DNA of 30,030 nucleotides from CALGFH01 sp036003705 (GCA_036003705.1 DASYSE010000086.1:1-30030); one strand, 5' to 3'; positions 1-9,762 are shown, counted from the stretch's first letter. Program-made: numbers and translations. Notes: a model not told the origin generated them from the sequence alone.

Positions 1-3000
1 TCGGGGTGGTCGGTGAAGGTCAGCAGGGTCCGGCCGCCGCGCTCCACGTACAGGACCAGGTCGCCGTCGACCAGGATGACCACCGCCCCAGCCTTGCGGC
101 CCGGGCGGTGGCCCGGCCGCTCCCCCGGCCCGCTCGCGGTCCGCTCCGGCCAGGGCAGGGCGGCCCCGTAGGGGTTGGCCGGGTCGCCGGCGGACAGCAC
201 CTGCGTGTGGGCGCTGGATGGGGGATCGGCCAGGGCGCGCAGGCGGTCGACGGCGCCGGGTGCGGCGAACTGGGCGCCGCCGAGCCCGTCCACGAAGTAG
301 CCGCGGCGGCAGCGGCCGGCGTCCTCCATCGCCTTCAGCACCGGGTACACCCCGGCGAACCCGCCCGGCACCCGCTCGGCCACCACCGCACCCCGGGTCA
401 CCATCCCATGCCGGTCCAGCAGCTGCTCGGCCACCGCATGCAGCCGTCGGGTCGGGTCCGGGCCCGACCCGGCCGGAGGGATGAGGCTCCAGCGGCCGGC
501 GGAGGCCGGGGGGCCGCCGCGGCTGGGGATCGGCGGGCCGCGGCGGCCGTAGCGGCGGCTGGGCGCGCGGCGGCGGCTCGCGGGGCGCGAGCCGCCGGTG
601 ACCAGTGCCCGGAGCGGGACGAGGGTGTCGTTGGTGACCAGGCCGGCCCAGACCAGCTCCCAGACGGCCAGCAGCAGCTCGCTGTCGTTCATCGACCCGA
701 CCGCGTCCGACAGCTGCCGGAAGAACATCGCCCCCCGGCCGGCCAGCGCCTCCCGGACGCGCTCGGCCAGCGGCGACAGCTCGACCGGCAGCGGCTCGGG
801 CAGCAGCAGCGGCGCACCCTCGGCCAGGTACAGGCTCACCCAGCCGTCGTCGGAGCCGAGCGCACCGGCCCCGGCCCAGACGACCTCGCCCGAGGCGCAG
901 AGCTGGTCGAGCAGGCCCGGGTGGTAGCCGGGCAGGCGGGCAGCCAGCACCTGCCGCTCGAGGGCCGAGGCCGGCACGGCGGCCCCCTGGAGCTGCTCGA
1001 CCACCCGGAACAGGGCGTCCAGGTCGGCCGACCGCGGCCCGGCCGGCCCCACCCCCTGCCAGGCGGCCAGGAACCGGGCCAGCGCCTCCTGCGGGACCGG
1101 CTCCACCTCCTTGCGCAGCGCGGCCAGCGAGCGGCGGCGGAGCCGGCGCAGCACCTCGGCGTCCAGCCACTCCCGGCCCGACCCGCCGGGACGGAACTCG
1201 CCCTGCACGACCCGGCCGGCCGCCGCCAGCCGGGCCATGGTCTGCTCGACCACCGCCACCCCGAGGCCGAGCCGGCGGGCCGGGTCGGCGGCCAGGAACG
1301 GCCCGTGGGTTCGGGCGTAGCGGGCCAGCAGGTCGCCGACGGGGTCGGCCACCGGCTCCAGGAACACCTGCGGCACCCCGACCGGCGGCGCCACCCCGAG
1401 CCCGTCGCGCAGCCGGGCGACGTCCTCGATGGCCGCCCAGCGTTCCTGGCCGCCGACCCGCAGCCGCAGCGCCCTCCGGGACCCCTCCAGCTCGGCCAGC
1501 CACCCGCCGGCGGCCACGGGGTCGAGGCTGCGGGCGGTCACCTCCTGCACGGTCAGGTCGCCGAGCAGCCGCAGGGCGTCGTGGAGCCCGTCGGGGTCGC
1601 GGACCTTGCGCTCCGGGGTGAGCAGCTGCAGCTCCAGCTCCAGGTCGGCCAGGGCGGCCTGGTCGATCAGGTCGCGAAGCTCCTCGCGGCCCAGCAGCTC
1701 GGCCAGGACCGACCGGTCCAGCGACAGGGCCTGGGCCCGCCGCTCGGCCAGGGGTGCGTCGCCTTCGTACATGAAGGCGGCCACGTAGCCGAACTGCAGC
1801 GAGCTGGCGAACGGGGACGGGAACGGGGTGTCGACCTCCACCACCCGCACCTGGCGGCTGGCCACCTGGGCCATCAGCTCCTTGAGGCCCGGCAGGTCGA
1901 ACACGTCCTGCAGGCACTCGCGCATGGTCTCCAGCACCACCGGGAACGACCCGTACCTGGAGGCGACCTGGAGCAGGCCGGCGCTGCGCTGGCGCTGCTG
2001 CCACAGCGGGGTCCGCTGGCCGGGGCGCCGCCTGGGCAGCAGCAGGGCCCTGGCCGCGCATTCGCGGAAGCGGCTGGCGAACAGCGCCGAGCCGCCGACC
2101 TCGCCCACCACCAGATCCTCGATCTCGTCGGCGTCGAACAGGATCGACTCGCCGGTCGGGGCCTCGTCGGCCTCGGGGAGCCGCACCACCACCCCGTCGT
2201 CGGTGTACATGGTCTGGACCTCGAGGCCGAGGCGCTCGCGGACCCTGGCCTCGATGGCCTGGGCCCAGGGGGCGTGGACCTGGGCCCCGAACGGCGAGTG
2301 GACGCAGACCCGCCAGTCGCCCAGCTCGTCGCGGAAGCGTTCGACCACGATGGTGCGGTCGTCGGGCAGCACCCCGGTCGCCTCCCGCTGCTCGTCCAGG
2401 TAGGCGACCAGGTTCTGGGCGGCGAAGTCGTCAAGGCCGGCCGCCCGGAGCCGGTCGAGCCGTGCCGCCGGCGCCAGGTCGGCCAGCTCGCGCAGGAACC
2501 TCCCGAGGGCCCGGCCCAGCTCGACCGGCCGCCCGAGCATGTCGCCGTGCCAGAACGGCAGCTTGCCCGGCTGGCCGGGGGCCGGGGTGACCAGCACCCG
2601 GTCGTGGGTGATGTCCTCGATCCGCCAGCTGGAGGCGCCGAGGGTGAACACCTCGCCGGCCCGGGACTCGTAGACCATCTCCTCGTCCAGCTCGCCGACC
2701 CGGGTGGCGCGCTCCCCGACCAGGTAGACGCCGAACAGGCCGCGGTCGGGGATGGTGCCGCCGGAGGTCACGGCCAGCCGCTGCGCCCCGGGCCGGCCGA
2801 CCAGCCGCCCGTCGACCCGGTCCCAGTTCAGGCGGGGGCGGAGCTCGGCGAACTCGTCGGACGGGTAGCGGCCGGACAGCATGTCCAGGACGCTGTCCAG
2901 GGCGCTGCGGGGCAGCTCGGCGAAGGGCGCGGCCCGGCGGACCAGGGCCTCGAGATCCTCGACGGCCCAGTCGTCCATGGCGACCATGGCCACCACCTGC

Positions 3001-4289
3001 TGGGCGAGCACGTCGAGCGGGTTGCGCGGGTAGCGCATGGCCTCGATCGCCCCGGCCCGCATGCGCTCGACCACCACCGCGCTCTCGACCAGGTCGCCGC
3101 GGAACTTGGGGAACACGATGCCGCGGCTCACCGCGCCGACCTGGTGCCCGGCCCGGCCGATGCGCTGCAGGCCCGACGCGACCGAGCTGGGCGCCTCCAC
3201 CTGGACCACCAGGTCGACGGCGCCCATGTCGATGCCGAGCTCCAGTGAGCTGGTGGCGACCACCGCCGGCAGGCGCCCGGCCTTGAGGTCCTCCTCGATC
3301 TCGGTGCGCTGCTCGCGGCTGACCGAGCCGTGGTGGGCGCGGGCCAGCTCCTCGCCGGCCAGCTCGTTCAGGTTGGCGCAGAGCCGCTCGGCCAGGCGGC
3401 GGGAGTTGGCGAACACGATGGTGGAGCGGTGGGCGCGGATCAGCTCGACCAGCCGCTGGTCGATGTGGGGCCAGATCGACGAGCTCGGCGGCCGGCCAGC
3501 GGCGGCGCCACCGGTCGATTCAATCAAGTCCTCTCCGATTACGGTCATGTCCTCGACCGGGACCACCACCGACAGGTCGAAGGCCTTCTCGCTGGGCGGG
3601 GCGACCACCGTGACCGGGCGGGAGCCGCCCAGGTAGCGGGCCACCTCGTCCAGGGGCCGCACGGTGGCCGACAGGCCGATCCGGCGGGCCGGGCGCTCCA
3701 GCAGCTCGTCCAGCCGCTCGAGGCTGAGGGCCAGGTGGGCGCCGCGCTTGGTCGCCACCACCGAGTGGACCTCGTCGAGGATCACCGTGTCGAGGTTGGC
3801 CAGGGCCTCGCGGGCCCTGGAGGTGAGCAGCAGGACCAGCGACTCGGGGGTGGTGATCAGGATGTCGGGAGGATGCGCGGGGAAGCGGCGGCGGGTCTCG
3901 GCCGGGGTGTCGCCGGTGCGCATGCCGACGCTGAGGTCGGGCAGGGGGAGGTCGAGGCGGGCCGCGGCCGCCCGCAGCCCGGCCAGCGGCGCCCTGAGGT
4001 TGCGCTCGATGTCGGCGGCCAGCGCCTTGAGCGGGGACACGTACAAGACCCGGAGCCGTTGTCGTTCCGGCACCGGCGGGGCCGTGGCCAGCCGGTCGAT
4101 GGCCGACAGGAACGCGGCCAGTGTCTTGCCCGACCCGGTGGGGGCGACCACCAGGACGTCCTGTTCCCCGGCGAGCGCGTCCCAGGCACCGACCTGCGCC
4201 TTGGTGGGCGCGGCGAAGGCGCCCTCGAACCATGCCCGGGTCAGGGCCGAGAACCGCCCGACCCCGCCGGGCGTTTGCGCTGCCGCCAC
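1..4289 (-). CDS. lhr: Lhr-family ATP-dependent DNA helicase (C-terminus cut by window edge)
   Basis: This is a large superfamily 2 DNA helicase of the Lhr type, implicated in DNA repair. The minus-strand frame is open for about 1429 codons from a GTG at 4289 to the window edge. From that start, Walker A (APTGSGKT) lies at residues 48-55 and a DEVH Walker B box at 172-175. Further on come the helicase motifs SSLELGID and LQRIGRAGHQVG, which are characteristic of Lhr. The part after the helicase core contains RRGPP and GRWSL, and the final readable residues include PANPYGAALPW and LYVERGGRTLL, as at the end of mycobacterial Lhr (about 1500 aa), so probably only some tens of residues are missing. 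The start is supported by an in-frame TAG three codons upstream. No spaced Shine-Dalgarno is present, but TAGCAT ends 6 nt before the GTG, suggesting a leaderless mRNA. The gene is divergent from kgd. Confidence 0.93.
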   Translation of the reverse strand, partial: MAAAQTPGGVGRFSALTRAWFEGAFAAPTKAQVGAWDALAGEQDVLVVAPTGSGKTLAAFLSAIDRLATAPPVPERQRLRVLYVSPLKALAADIERNLRAPLAGLRAAAARLDLPLPDLSVGMRTGDTPAETRRRFPAHPPDILITTPESLVLLLTSRAREALANLDTVILDEVHSVVATKRGAHLALSLERLDELLERPARRIGLSATVRPLDEVARYLGGSRPVTVVAPPSEKAFDLSVVVPVEDMTVIGEDLIESTGGAAAGRPPSSSIWPHIDQRLVELIRAHRSTIVFANSRRLAERLCANLNELAGEELARAHHGSVSREQRTEIEEDLKAGRLPAVVATSSLELGIDMGAVDLVVQVEAPSSVASGLQRIGRAGHQVGAVSRGIVFPKFRGDLVESAVVVERMRAGAIEAMRYPRNPLDVLAQQVVAMVAMDDWAVEDLEALVRRAAPFAELPRSALDSVLDMLSGRYPSDEFAELRPRLNWDRVDGRLVGRPGAQRLAVTSGGTIPDRGLFGVYLVGERATRVGELDEEMVYESRAGEVFTLGASSWRIEDITHDRVLVTPAPGQPGKLPFWHGDMLGRPVELGRALGRFLRELADLAPAARLDRLRAAGLDDFAAQNLVAYLDEQREATGVLPDDRTIVVERFRDELGDWRVCVHSPFGAQVHAPWAQAIEARVRERLGLEVQTMYTDDGVVVRLPEADEAPTGESILFDADEIEDLVVGEVGGSALFASRFRECAARALLLPRRRPGQRTPLWQQRQRSAGLLQVASRYGSFPVVLETMRECLQDVFDLPGLKELMAQVASRQVRVVEVDTPFPSPFASSLQFGYVAAFMYEGDAPLAERRAQALSLDRSVLAELLGREELRDLIDQAALADLELELQLLTPERKVRDPDGLHDALRLLGDLTVQEVTARSLDPVAAGGWLAELEGSRRALRLRVGGQERWAAIEDVARLRDGLGVAPPVGVPQVFLEPVADPVGDLLARYARTHGPFLAADPARRLGLGVAVVEQTMARLAAAGRVVQGEFRPGGSGREWLDAEVLRRLRRRSLAALRKEVEPVPQEALARFLAAWQGVGPAGPRSADLDALFRVVEQLQGAAVPASALERQVLAARLPGYHPGLLDQLCASGEVVWAGAGALGSDDGWVSLYLAEGAPLLLPEPLPVELSPLAERVREALAGRGAMFFRQLSDAVGSMNDSELLLAVWELVWAGLVTNDTLVPLRALVTGGSRPASRRRAPSRRYGRRGPPIPSRGGPPASAGRWSLIPPAGSGPDPTRRLHAVAEQLLDRHGMVTRGAVVAERVPGGFAGVYPVLKAMEDAGRCRRGYFVDGLGGAQFAAPGAVDRLRALADPPSSAHTQVLSAGDPANPYGAALPWPERTASGPGERPGHRPGRKAGAVVILVDGDLVLYVERGGRTLLTFTDHP

Positions 4290-4293
4290 GTGC

Positions 4294-4301
4294 CTATGCT
4301 A
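4294..4301. promoter_or_regulatory. Shared, nearly symmetric -10 element between lhr and kgd
   Basis: The sequence TATGCTA reads as TATGCT on the plus strand (4295-4300) and TAGCAT on the minus strand (4301-4296). The minus-strand hexamer ends 6 nt before the GTG of lhr, which fits a leaderless start. The plus-strand hexamer could start a kgd transcript with a leader of roughly 80 nt. No convincing -35 box was found on either strand. This is inference from motif position only. Confidence 0.45.
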
Positions 4302-4385
4302 GTGCCGCACCCCGACAGCGCGCCTGCGGAGCGGCGGGCCTGGGGTGGCACACTGGACCTGACGAGTGTCTCGGTGCCGAGGGTG

Positions 4386-7300
4386 ATGAGGATGGGCTGG
4401 TTCGAACGACCGGAGTTCGGCGCCAATGTCGGGCTGATCGACGAGATCTACCGGCAGTACCTGGACAACCCCGAGTCGGTGAGCCCTGCCTGGCGGGAGT
4501 TCTTCGCCGAGAACGAGCCCCAGGAGGCCGAGCAGACCGAAGCCGCCAAGGCGCCATCCCGGTCGGCCGCCCCGGCCACCCAGCGGGAGGCCCCACCCGC
4601 CAGGCCGTCCGCGCCGGCCGAGCCGCGCCAGGCCACGGCGGCCAGGGCCGAGGGCCCGGCCGCCGCCAAGCCCGCCGCCCCGGCCTCCAAGGGCCAGGAC
4701 GAGGCCACGGCGGCGGCCGAGGGGGACGGCAAGGCGGCGGACCTCGTGCCGCTGCGGGGGGCGGCGGCCAGGATCGTGGAGGCGATGGAGGCCAGCCGGG
4801 CCGTCCCCACCGCCACCTCGGTGCGCACCGTGCCGGCCAGGCTGCTGGAGGTCAACCGCAGCGTGCTCAACGGGCACCTGCGCCGGCGCCAGGGCGGCAA
4901 GGTCAGCTTCACCCACATGATCGCCTACGCGGTGATCAGGGCGCTGGACGCGGTGCCGGTGATGACCACCATGTACCGGGAGGTCGACGGCAAGCCCAAC
5001 GCCGCCCGTCCCGAGCACGTCAACCTCGGCCTGGCCGTCGACACCAGGCGCCCCGACGGGTCGCGGACGCTGCTGGTGCCCAACATCAAGCAGGCCGACA
5101 CGCTCGACTTCGCCGGCTTCGTGCGCGCCTACGAGGAGATCGTCGCCAGGGTCAAGGCCAACAAGCTGACCGTCAAGGACTTCGCCGACACCACCCTGAC
5201 CATCACCAACCCGGGAACCATCGGCACCGTGCTGTCGGTCCCCCGGCTGATGGCCGGCCAGTCGGCCATCATCGGCGTCGGCGCCATCGATTACCCGGCC
5301 GAGTATCAGGGATCCGACCCCCAGAGCCTGGCCGACATGGGCATCGGCAAGGTCGTCACCCTGACCTCGACCTACGACCACCGGGTGATCCAGGGGGCCG
5401 AGAGCGGCGAGTTCCTGGCCCGGATGCACCGGCTGCTGCTCGGCGAGGACGACTTCTACGCCGACGTGTTCGCCAGCATGACCGTGCCGTACGTGCCGGT
5501 GCAGTGGCACAAGGACGAGAAGCCCAGCCAGGACTCGCTGGAGGCGATCGAGAAGCAGGCCCACGTGCTCCAGCTGATCAACCTGTACCGGGTCAGGGGC
5601 CACCTGATCGCCAACCTGGACCCGCTCAAGGCCAAGCCGCCGAAGATGCATCCCGAGCTCGACCCGGCCAGCTACGGGTTCACCATCTGGGACCTGGAGC
5701 GCCGCTTCGTCACCGGCGGGCTGGCCGGCCGGCGGGAGCTGCCGCTTGGCGAGATCCTGCACCTCCTGCGCGACGCCTACTGCCGCACCGGCACCGTCGA
5801 GTACATGCACAACTCCCACACCGACGAGAAGGAGTGGATCCAGGCCCACGTCGAGGGCGTCCCCCACGAGCTGTCCAAGGAGGACCAGCTCCAGATCCTG
5901 CACAAGCTCAGCGAGACGGAGGCGTTCGAGCGCTTCCTGCACAACAAGTACACCGGTCACAAGCGCTTCAGCCTGGAGGGCGGCGAGAGCCTGATCCCCA
6001 TGCTCGACGCGGTCCTCGACAAGGCCGCCGACGCCGACATGGAGGGCGCGGTCATCGGCATGAGCCACCGCGGCCGGCTGAACGTCCTGGCCAACACCGT
6101 CGGCAAGAGCTACGGGGAGATCTTCGGCGAGTTCGAGGGCAACCTCGACCCGACCCTCACCCAGGGCTCGGGCGACGTGAAGTACCACCTGGGCGCCGTC
6201 GGCAAGCACGTCGCCCGCTCCGGCAAGGAGGTGCGGGTCGAGGTCGCCTCCAACCCCAGCCACCTGGAGGCGGTCAACCCGGTGGTCGAGGGCATCGCCA
6301 GGGCCAGGCAGGACCAGCTCGACCGGGGCGAGGAGGCGCCGGTCCTGCCGGTGCTGATCCACGGCGACGCCGCCTTCGCCGGCCAGGGCGTTGTCGCCGA
6401 GACCCTCAACCTGTCCCAGCTGCGCGGCTACCGCACCGGCGGCACCGTCCACATCGTGGTCAACAACCAGGTCGGGTTCACCACCAGCCCCGACTACGGC
6501 CGCTCCTCGACCTACGCCACCGACGTGGCGAAGATGATCCAGGCGCCCATCTTCCACGTGAACGGCGACGACCCCGAGGCCTGCGTGCGCGTGGCCCGGC
6601 TCGCCTTCGACTTCCGGCAGGCGTTCAAGAAGGATGTCGTCATCGACATGTGGTGCTACCGGCGCTACGGCCACAACGAGGCCGACGAGCCGTCGTTCAC
6701 CCAGCCGCTGATGTACGAGCGGATCAAGGCCAGGCGTCCGGTCCGCAAGCTCTACACCGAGGCGCTGGTCAACCGGGGCGACCTGTCGGTCGAGGACGCC
6801 GAGCGGTCGCTGGAGGAGTTCCGCCAGCGCCTGCAGCAGGCCTTCGACGACACCCGCGGCGAGGAGGACAGCCAGGTGGCCAAGGTGGAGCTGGAGCGGC
6901 CGGCCCCGATGGCCGCCGACCCGGCCGTCGACACCACCGTGGACCGGGCGACCCTGGACCAGCTCCTGGTCAAGCTGACCACGGTCCCCGACGGCTTCAA
7001 CGTCCATCCCAAGCTGAGCAGGTGGCTGGAGCAGCGGGCCGGCGCGCTGGAGCGCAACGCCGTCGACTGGGCGCTCGGCGAGGCGCTGGCCTACGGTTCG
7101 CTGCTCCAGGAGGGCCGCACCATCCGCCTGTCCGGGCAGGACACCCGCCGGGGCACCTTCAGCCAGCGCCACTCGGCCCTGGTCGACCAGCGCACCGGCG
7201 AGCAGTACGCCCCGCTGGCCAACCTGGGCGAGAGCCAGGGCAGGTTCTTCGTGTACGACAGCCTGCTCAGCGAGTTCGCGGCCATGGGCTTCGAGTACGG

Positions 7301-8087
7301 CTACTCGGTCGCCAACCCCGACGCGCTGGTGCTGTGGGAGGCGCAGTTCGGTGACTTCGTCAACGGCGCCCAGATCATCGTCGACCAGTTCATCTCGGCC
7401 GCCGAGGACAAGTGGGGGCAGCGGTCCAGCCTTGTCCTGCTGCTCCCCCACGGGTTCGAGGGCCAGGGCCCCGAGCACTCCAGCGCCCGCCTCGAGCGCT
7501 TCCTCGACCTGGCCGCCGAGGACAACATGCAGGTCGCCTACCCGTCGACCCCGGCCCAGTATTTCCACCTGCTGCGCCGTCAGGCCATGCGGGCCAACCG
7601 CAAGCCGCTGATCGTGATGACCCCCAAGTCGCTGCTGCGGCTGCCCGCGGCCCGCTCGACCGCCGAGCAGCTGACCGGCGGCCAGTTCCACGAGGTGCTG
7701 CCCGACCCTGAGCGACCGTCGGCCGACCAGGTGACCCGGGTCCTGCTCTGCAGCGGCAAGGTCTTCTACGAGCTGGCCAAGCGGCGCAGCGGCCGCGGCG
7801 TCGCGCGGGTGGCGCTGCTGCGGGTGGAGCAGCTGTACCCGTTCCCGGCCCGGGCGCTGCGCAGCCAGCTCGATGCCTACCCGAACGCGCGGCAGCGCCT
7901 CTGGGTCCAGGAGGAGCCCGAGAACATGGGCGCCTGGCGCTACCTGCGCCTGAAGACCGAGCAGGAGCTTGGGGTGCGGCTGGAGCCGGTCTCCCGCGAC
8001 GAGGGGGCGGCCCCGGCGGCCGGCAGCCCGACCCTGCACCAGCAGGAGCAGCAGGAGCTACTCGACCGCGCGTTCGCCGGGCTTTAA
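4386..8087 (+). CDS. kgd: Multifunctional 2-oxoglutarate metabolism enzyme (Kgd / SucA-like, E2-E1 fusion)
   Basis: This is a thiamine-diphosphate enzyme that decarboxylates 2-oxoglutarate. In Actinobacteria it acts as the E1o component of the oxoglutarate dehydrogenase supercomplex, and alone as a decarboxylase or carboligase. It has about 1233 residues, close to mycobacterial Kgd. A short E1-type N-terminal segment (about 12-45) is followed by an Ala/Pro/Glu-rich linker (about 48-115). Next is an acyltransferase (E2) catalytic domain with D331-H332-R333, but no lipoyl domain. The E1 body follows, with MSHRGR at 559-564, HGDAAFAGQG from 659 and NNQVGFTT. Start choice is uncertain: in-frame GTG 4374, GTG 4383, ATG 4386 and ATG 4392 all precede the conserved region. 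ATG 4386 is used here, with GAGGG at 4379-4383 as a rather close ribosome-binding site. CBS and amidohydrolase genes follow on the same strand. Confidence 0.95.
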   Translation: MRMGWFERPEFGANVGLIDEIYRQYLDNPESVSPAWREFFAENEPQEAEQTEAAKAPSRSAAPATQREAPPARPSAPAEPRQATAARAEGPAAAKPAAPASKGQDEATAAAEGDGKAADLVPLRGAAARIVEAMEASRAVPTATSVRTVPARLLEVNRSVLNGHLRRRQGGKVSFTHMIAYAVIRALDAVPVMTTMYREVDGKPNAARPEHVNLGLAVDTRRPDGSRTLLVPNIKQADTLDFAGFVRAYEEIVARVKANKLTVKDFADTTLTITNPGTIGTVLSVPRLMAGQSAIIGVGAIDYPAEYQGSDPQSLADMGIGKVVTLTSTYDHRVIQGAESGEFLARMHRLLLGEDDFYADVFASMTVPYVPVQWHKDEKPSQDSLEAIEKQAHVLQLINLYRVRGHLIANLDPLKAKPPKMHPELDPASYGFTIWDLERRFVTGGLAGRRELPLGEILHLLRDAYCRTGTVEYMHNSHTDEKEWIQAHVEGVPHELSKEDQLQILHKLSETEAFERFLHNKYTGHKRFSLEGGESLIPMLDAVLDKAADADMEGAVIGMSHRGRLNVLANTVGKSYGEIFGEFEGNLDPTLTQGSGDVKYHLGAVGKHVARSGKEVRVEVASNPSHLEAVNPVVEGIARARQDQLDRGEEAPVLPVLIHGDAAFAGQGVVAETLNLSQLRGYRTGGTVHIVVNNQVGFTTSPDYGRSSTYATDVAKMIQAPIFHVNGDDPEACVRVARLAFDFRQAFKKDVVIDMWCYRRYGHNEADEPSFTQPLMYERIKARRPVRKLYTEALVNRGDLSVEDAERSLEEFRQRLQQAFDDTRGEEDSQVAKVELERPAPMAADPAVDTTVDRATLDQLLVKLTTVPDGFNVHPKLSRWLEQRAGALERNAVDWALGEALAYGSLLQEGRTIRLSGQDTRRGTFSQRHSALVDQRTGEQYAPLANLGESQGRFFVYDSLLSEFAAMGFEYGYSVANPDALVLWEAQFGDFVNGAQIIVDQFISAAEDKWGQRSSLVLLLPHGFEGQGPEHSSARLERFLDLAAEDNMQVAYPSTPAQYFHLLRRQAMRANRKPLIVMTPKSLLRLPAARSTAEQLTGGQFHEVLPDPERPSADQVTRVLLCSGKVFYELAKRRSGRGVARVALLRVEQLYPFPARALRSQLDAYPNARQRLWVQEEPENMGAWRYLRLKTEQELGVRLEPVSRDEGAAPAAGSPTLHQQEQQELLDRAFAGL

Positions 8088-8127
8088 GGTAGGCGGCATC
8101 CTGATCCGCGACCAAGGAGGTGCCGCC

Positions 8128-8499
8128 ATGAAGGTGCGGGACGTGGCGAGCAGCGCCGTGGTTGCGGTTGGCCCGGCCCAGTCGCTGCGGGAGGCGACCC
8201 AGCTGATGGCCAAGCACGGGGTGGGCTCTGCCGTGGTCCAGGACGCCGAGATGCTGGTCGGCATCCTGACCGAGCGCGACGTGCTGAACGCGGTCGCGGC
8301 CGCAAACGACCCCGAGTCGGTCAGCGTCGAGCAGATCATGACCGCCGACGTCGTCACCGTCGGCCCCGACTGGGATCTGGTCGAGGCGGCCGGCGTGATG
8401 GCCCGCCGTCGCATCCGGCACCTGGTGGTCTACGAGGGCGGCCAGCTGCTCGGGGTCCTCAGCGTCCGCGACGTGCTTCCCGCCCTGTTGCCGGAGTAG
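8128..8499 (+). CDS. Small protein of two CBS domains
   Basis: This 123-residue protein consists almost entirely of a tandem CBS pair (Bateman module), at about residues 7-57 and 70-121. Each repeat ends with the usual pattern of a hydrophobic strand, a Gly-(Ile/Val)-Leu stretch and a (T/S)-x-R-D motif: GILTERD in the first and GVLSVRD in the second. Such stand-alone pairs usually bind adenine nucleotides. The best-known actinobacterial relatives are hypoxic response protein 1 type proteins, but no specific ligand can be read from the sequence. The ATG is well supported by AAGGAGG at 8114-8120, with 7 nt spacing. The gene lies 40 bp after kgd and 11 bp before the amidohydrolase, so co-transcription is likely. 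A possible TAAGGT at 8086-8091 could act as a local promoter but is weak. Confidence 0.85.
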   Translation: MKVRDVASSAVVAVGPAQSLREATQLMAKHGVGSAVVQDAEMLVGILTERDVLNAVAAANDPESVSVEQIMTADVVTVGPDWDLVEAAGVMARRRIRHLVVYEGGQLLGVLSVRDVLPALLPE

Positions 8500-8510
8500 C
8501 CGGCGGCGCC

Positions 8511-9752
8511 GTGGCCAGCCGGGCCGGGCCAGCCGGGCGCGTGCTCGGCGACCTGGTGCTGGCCGATCACCACTGTCACAGCCTGCTCGCCACCTGGGCG
8601 CGCAGCGGCGGCGGCCAGTGGCCGGCCTGGCGTGGGAGCTTCACCACCGCCGCCAGGCCGGCCAGCCTGGCCAGGGACGTGCCCGGGCTGCTCGGCTACC
8701 GCCATTTCCTGGTCGCCCTCGCCGACCTGCTCGACCTGGCCCTGGAACCGGGCCGCCCTCCGCTCCCGGGGCGTTCCGGCGCCGGGTCCCCGGTCTCCTC
8801 CGGCGAGGAGCTGGAGCGGCTGGTGGTGGCCGGCCGGGACGAGCTGGCCGCGGCCGACCCGGCCGGGTACCTGCGGTTGCTGCTTGACCATGCCGGCACG
8901 GCCGCCCTGCTGGTCGACACCGGGTCCGGCGGCGACAAGGTCCTCAAGGTCCCGGAGCTGGAACGGGCCGCCGACCGGCCGGTGCACGAGATCGTCCGGC
9001 TGGAGTCGCTGGCCGAGGAGCTGCTCAAGCAGGGTGCCCCGACCGCTCGCTCGCTGGCCCGCTTCCTCGGCGGCTTCGAGGAGCGGGTGGGCACCGCCAT
9101 GGAGCGCGGCGTGGTGGCGCTCAAGTCGATCGCCGCCCACCGGGGCGGGCTGTGGCTGTTCACCGAGTCCAGCCAGGCCGACCGCCGCCGTGCCTTCTCG
9201 AACCTGGACAAGACGGCCCAGGCGGCGAGGTTCGACGACCCGGTGCTGCTGCCGTTCCTGGTCAGGCGGGCGGCCGAGCTGGCCGCGACCCGCCAGGTGC
9301 CGCTCCAGTTCCACACCGGCCTCGGCGACCAGGACGTGTACCTCCCCCACGCCGACCCGGCCCTGCTCTGGCCGATGCTGCGCGACCCACGCACCGAGGA
9401 CTGCCCGGTGGTGCTGCTCCACTGCTATCCCTACGTCGGCAGCGCCGCCTCTCTGGCCGGCACCTACCCGCAGGTGCACATGGACCTTTCGCTGGCCATC
9501 TCCCTGGCCGAGCCGGTCGCGGTCCAGATGGTGTCGGAGGCGCTCGGGCTGTGCCCCCCCGGCAAGCTGCTGGCCGGCTCCGGCGGCCACTCCTACCCGG
9601 AGTCGTACTGGTGGGGAGCGACCGTCTGGCGAAGAGCGCTGGCGCGGGTCCTACGGGCCGAGGTCGACGTGGGCGGCCTCGACGAGGCGGCCGCCCGGGA
9701 CACGGCACGGCGCATCCTGGCCACCAACGCCACCCGCCTGTACCGGCTCTGA
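8511..9752 (+). CDS. Amidohydrolase family protein (metal-dependent TIM-barrel hydrolase)
   Basis: A 413-residue protein of the amidohydrolase-related (Amidohydro_2) type. The N-terminus carries the metal-binding D-x-H-x-H pattern at D19-H21-H23. Later motifs fit the barrel: QFHTGLGD with a strand histidine, VVLLHCYPYV with another, the strand VHMDLSLA, and LLAGSGGHSYPE near the C-terminus, where an Asp is more usual. This resembles the hydrolase domains sometimes linked to glutamine-synthetase-like proteins (FluG type), but no such partner is visible and the substrate is unknown. The GTG at 8511 follows the CBS gene by 11 bp without a clear Shine-Dalgarno, so expression probably depends on the upstream gene. 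The gene runs convergently into the small membrane protein at 9763. Confidence 0.75.
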   Translation: MASRAGPAGRVLGDLVLADHHCHSLLATWARSGGGQWPAWRGSFTTAARPASLARDVPGLLGYRHFLVALADLLDLALEPGRPPLPGRSGAGSPVSSGEELERLVVAGRDELAAADPAGYLRLLLDHAGTAALLVDTGSGGDKVLKVPELERAADRPVHEIVRLESLAEELLKQGAPTARSLARFLGGFEERVGTAMERGVVALKSIAAHRGGLWLFTESSQADRRRAFSNLDKTAQAARFDDPVLLPFLVRRAAELAATRQVPLQFHTGLGDQDVYLPHADPALLWPMLRDPRTEDCPVVLLHCYPYVGSAASLAGTYPQVHMDLSLAISLAEPVAVQMVSEALGLCPPGKLLAGSGGHSYPESYWWGATVWRRALARVLRAEVDVGGLDEAAARDTARRILATNATRLYRL

Positions 9753-9762
9753 CAGCAGCCAG

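Noticed and set aside
6..3248. Plus-strand open frame of 1080 codons opposite lhr
   Set aside because: Its protein is Gly/Arg/Pro/Gln-rich without any motif, while the minus strand reads as a full Lhr helicase. Long antisense frames are expected at this GC content.
3330..4385. Upstream extension of the kgd frame
   Set aside because: The extra residues lie over the start of lhr on the other strand and have no similarity to Kgd N-termini.
4299..8039. Minus-strand open frame of 1246 codons opposite kgd
   Set aside because: It is composed of low-complexity Gly/Leu/Val/Asp/Gln text and has no domain; kgd on the other strand has all expected motifs.
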